A stretch of DNA of 7,815 nucleotides from contig OMSM01000252.1 of NCBI GenBank assembly GCA_900313745.1, positions 1-7,815 on the forward strand, given 5' to 3'. Numbering within the stretch: position 1 is the stretch's first letter; each line of letters opens with the position of its first letter. This DNA is from an uncultured Lachnospiraceae bacterium (GTDB lineage: Bacteria > Bacillota > Clostridia > Lachnospirales > Lachnospiraceae). Made by a program: the position numbers and the translations under genes. Below the pieces are notes generated by a model. The model searched no databases. It was not told the DNA's origin and saw nothing but the letters and a program-made list of their open reading frames with translations. Shown here one piece after another: positions 7,285-7,815 of this stretch.

Positions 7285-7433
7285 TGGATGTACATCGCGC
7301 GCTTACGCGCAGAGAGAAAATAGCCGTGCTCGCCGTGATAGCGGCCGTTCTCATTCTGGTGGGACTTCTGCGGCCGCTGTGGCTTCCGCAGACGGAGAAC
7401 TCCCGGATTGTGACGGAGGCGGAGGACCAATGA
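7284..7433 (+). CDS. Small single-pass membrane protein, 49 residues, unknown function
   Basis: ATG 7284 shares its A with the GH92 stop codon (TAATG), and the TGA stop at 7431-7433 overlaps the next start (ATGA). This tight fit on both sides, plus the protein's layout, argues for a real gene. A basic N-terminus (residues 1-12 include R5, R9, R10, K12) precedes a hydrophobic segment at about 13-29 (IAVLAVIAAVLILVGLL). A short acidic tail follows (TEAEDQ at the end). It has no recognisable domain. The segment could be a membrane anchor with the C-terminus outside, by the positive-inside rule. Its own ribosome binding site is weak (GTGGGG at 7272-7277), so translation probably depends on ribosomes finishing the glycosidase gene. 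It could also be a chance open frame in GC-rich DNA. Confidence 0.55.
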   Translation: MDVHRALTRREKIAVLAVIAAVLILVGLLRPLWLPQTENSRIVTEAEDQ

Positions 7434-7815
7434 AGATAATCATCGTCCGGCACGGAGATCCGGATTACCAGCACGACTGCCTCACCGGGAGGGGCAGGAG
7501 GGAGGCGGAGCTCGCTGCCGAAAGGCTCTGCAGGATTCCGGTGAAGAATTATTATGTCTCGCCCCTTGGCAGGGCGAGGGAGACGGCGCAGTACACACTG
7601 GACCGGGTGGGACGGAGCGCGGAGGTGATGGAGTGGCTGCATGAGTTCGGGCCGCTTACGCTTCGCCCCGACCTGGACGGAAGGCGGACGATCTGCTGGG
7701 ACTGGTATCCCGCGGACTGGACGTCCAGGCCGCTCTTCTATGACAAGGACCGCTGGTGGCAGGACCCGGTGATGATGGAGGCGGATGTAAAGAGCTCCTA
7801 TGACTGGGTCACGGC
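7430..7815 (+). CDS. Histidine phosphatase family (phosphoglycerate-mutase-like) protein, 5' part
   Basis: The frame opens at ATG 7430 and runs off the window, giving 128 full residues. MKIIIVRHGDP (1-11) is the signature of the histidine phosphatase superfamily, with the phospho-accepting histidine H8 in RHG. LTGRGRREAELAAERL (18-33) and YYVSPLGRARETA (41-53, second conserved arginine in SPLGRA) complete the N-terminal half. The expected C-terminal catalytic histidine lies beyond the edge. Residues 89-111 are rich in tryptophan (WDWYPADW, then RWWQDP), which I associate with a Clostridia-type subgroup rather than true glycolytic mutases. Phosphatase activity on a small phosphoester is the best guess. 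Ribosome binding sites GGAGG at 7415-7419 and 7421-7425 precede the start. The ATGA overlap with the small membrane gene suggests coupled translation. Confidence 0.85.
   Translation, partial: MKIIIVRHGDPDYQHDCLTGRGRREAELAAERLCRIPVKNYYVSPLGRARETAQYTLDRVGRSAEVMEWLHEFGPLTLRPDLDGRRTICWDWYPADWTSRPLFYDKDRWWQDPVMMEADVKSSYDWVT

Overview
The window is 7.8 kb of GC-rich DNA (about 60% by eye) in which every credible gene lies on the + strand and gaps are nearly absent. Strong AGGAGG-type ribosome binding sites and the gene families suggest a Gram-positive anaerobe of the Clostridia. A GC-rich relative of the Lachnospiraceae is my best guess, made from style alone. I see no tRNA, rRNA, CRISPR array, insertion sequence or recognisable terminator. 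The longest gap, 68 bases, is before the glycosidase.

Left part (1-2987): the 3' end of a SpoU/TrmH-type RNA methyltransferase, followed after 5-17 bases by an 854-residue protein. That protein has an unknown N-terminal domain, an adenosine-deaminase-like metallohydrolase core, and a C-terminal domain resembling the SLOG/DprA Rossmann-like fold. It is the least ordinary gene here: the metal and catalytic residues are kept, but the aspartate that usually reads the purine ring is a glycine.

Middle and right part (2990-7284): a MelB-like GPH sugar:cation symporter, a small HAD phosphatase and a cytoplasmic GH92 alpha-mannosidase-like enzyme. Together they look like an uptake and breakdown cassette for an alpha-mannoside or similar glycoside. 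The symporter would import the intact sugar, GH92 would hydrolyse it in the cytoplasm, and the HAD enzyme could act on a sugar phosphate. The symporter also starts 2 bases after the deaminase-like gene, so all may share one transcript.

Right edge (7284-7815): a 49-residue single-pass membrane protein overlaps the GH92 stop and the next start. It is followed by the 5' part of a histidine-phosphatase gene that runs off the window. These overlaps suggest translational coupling.
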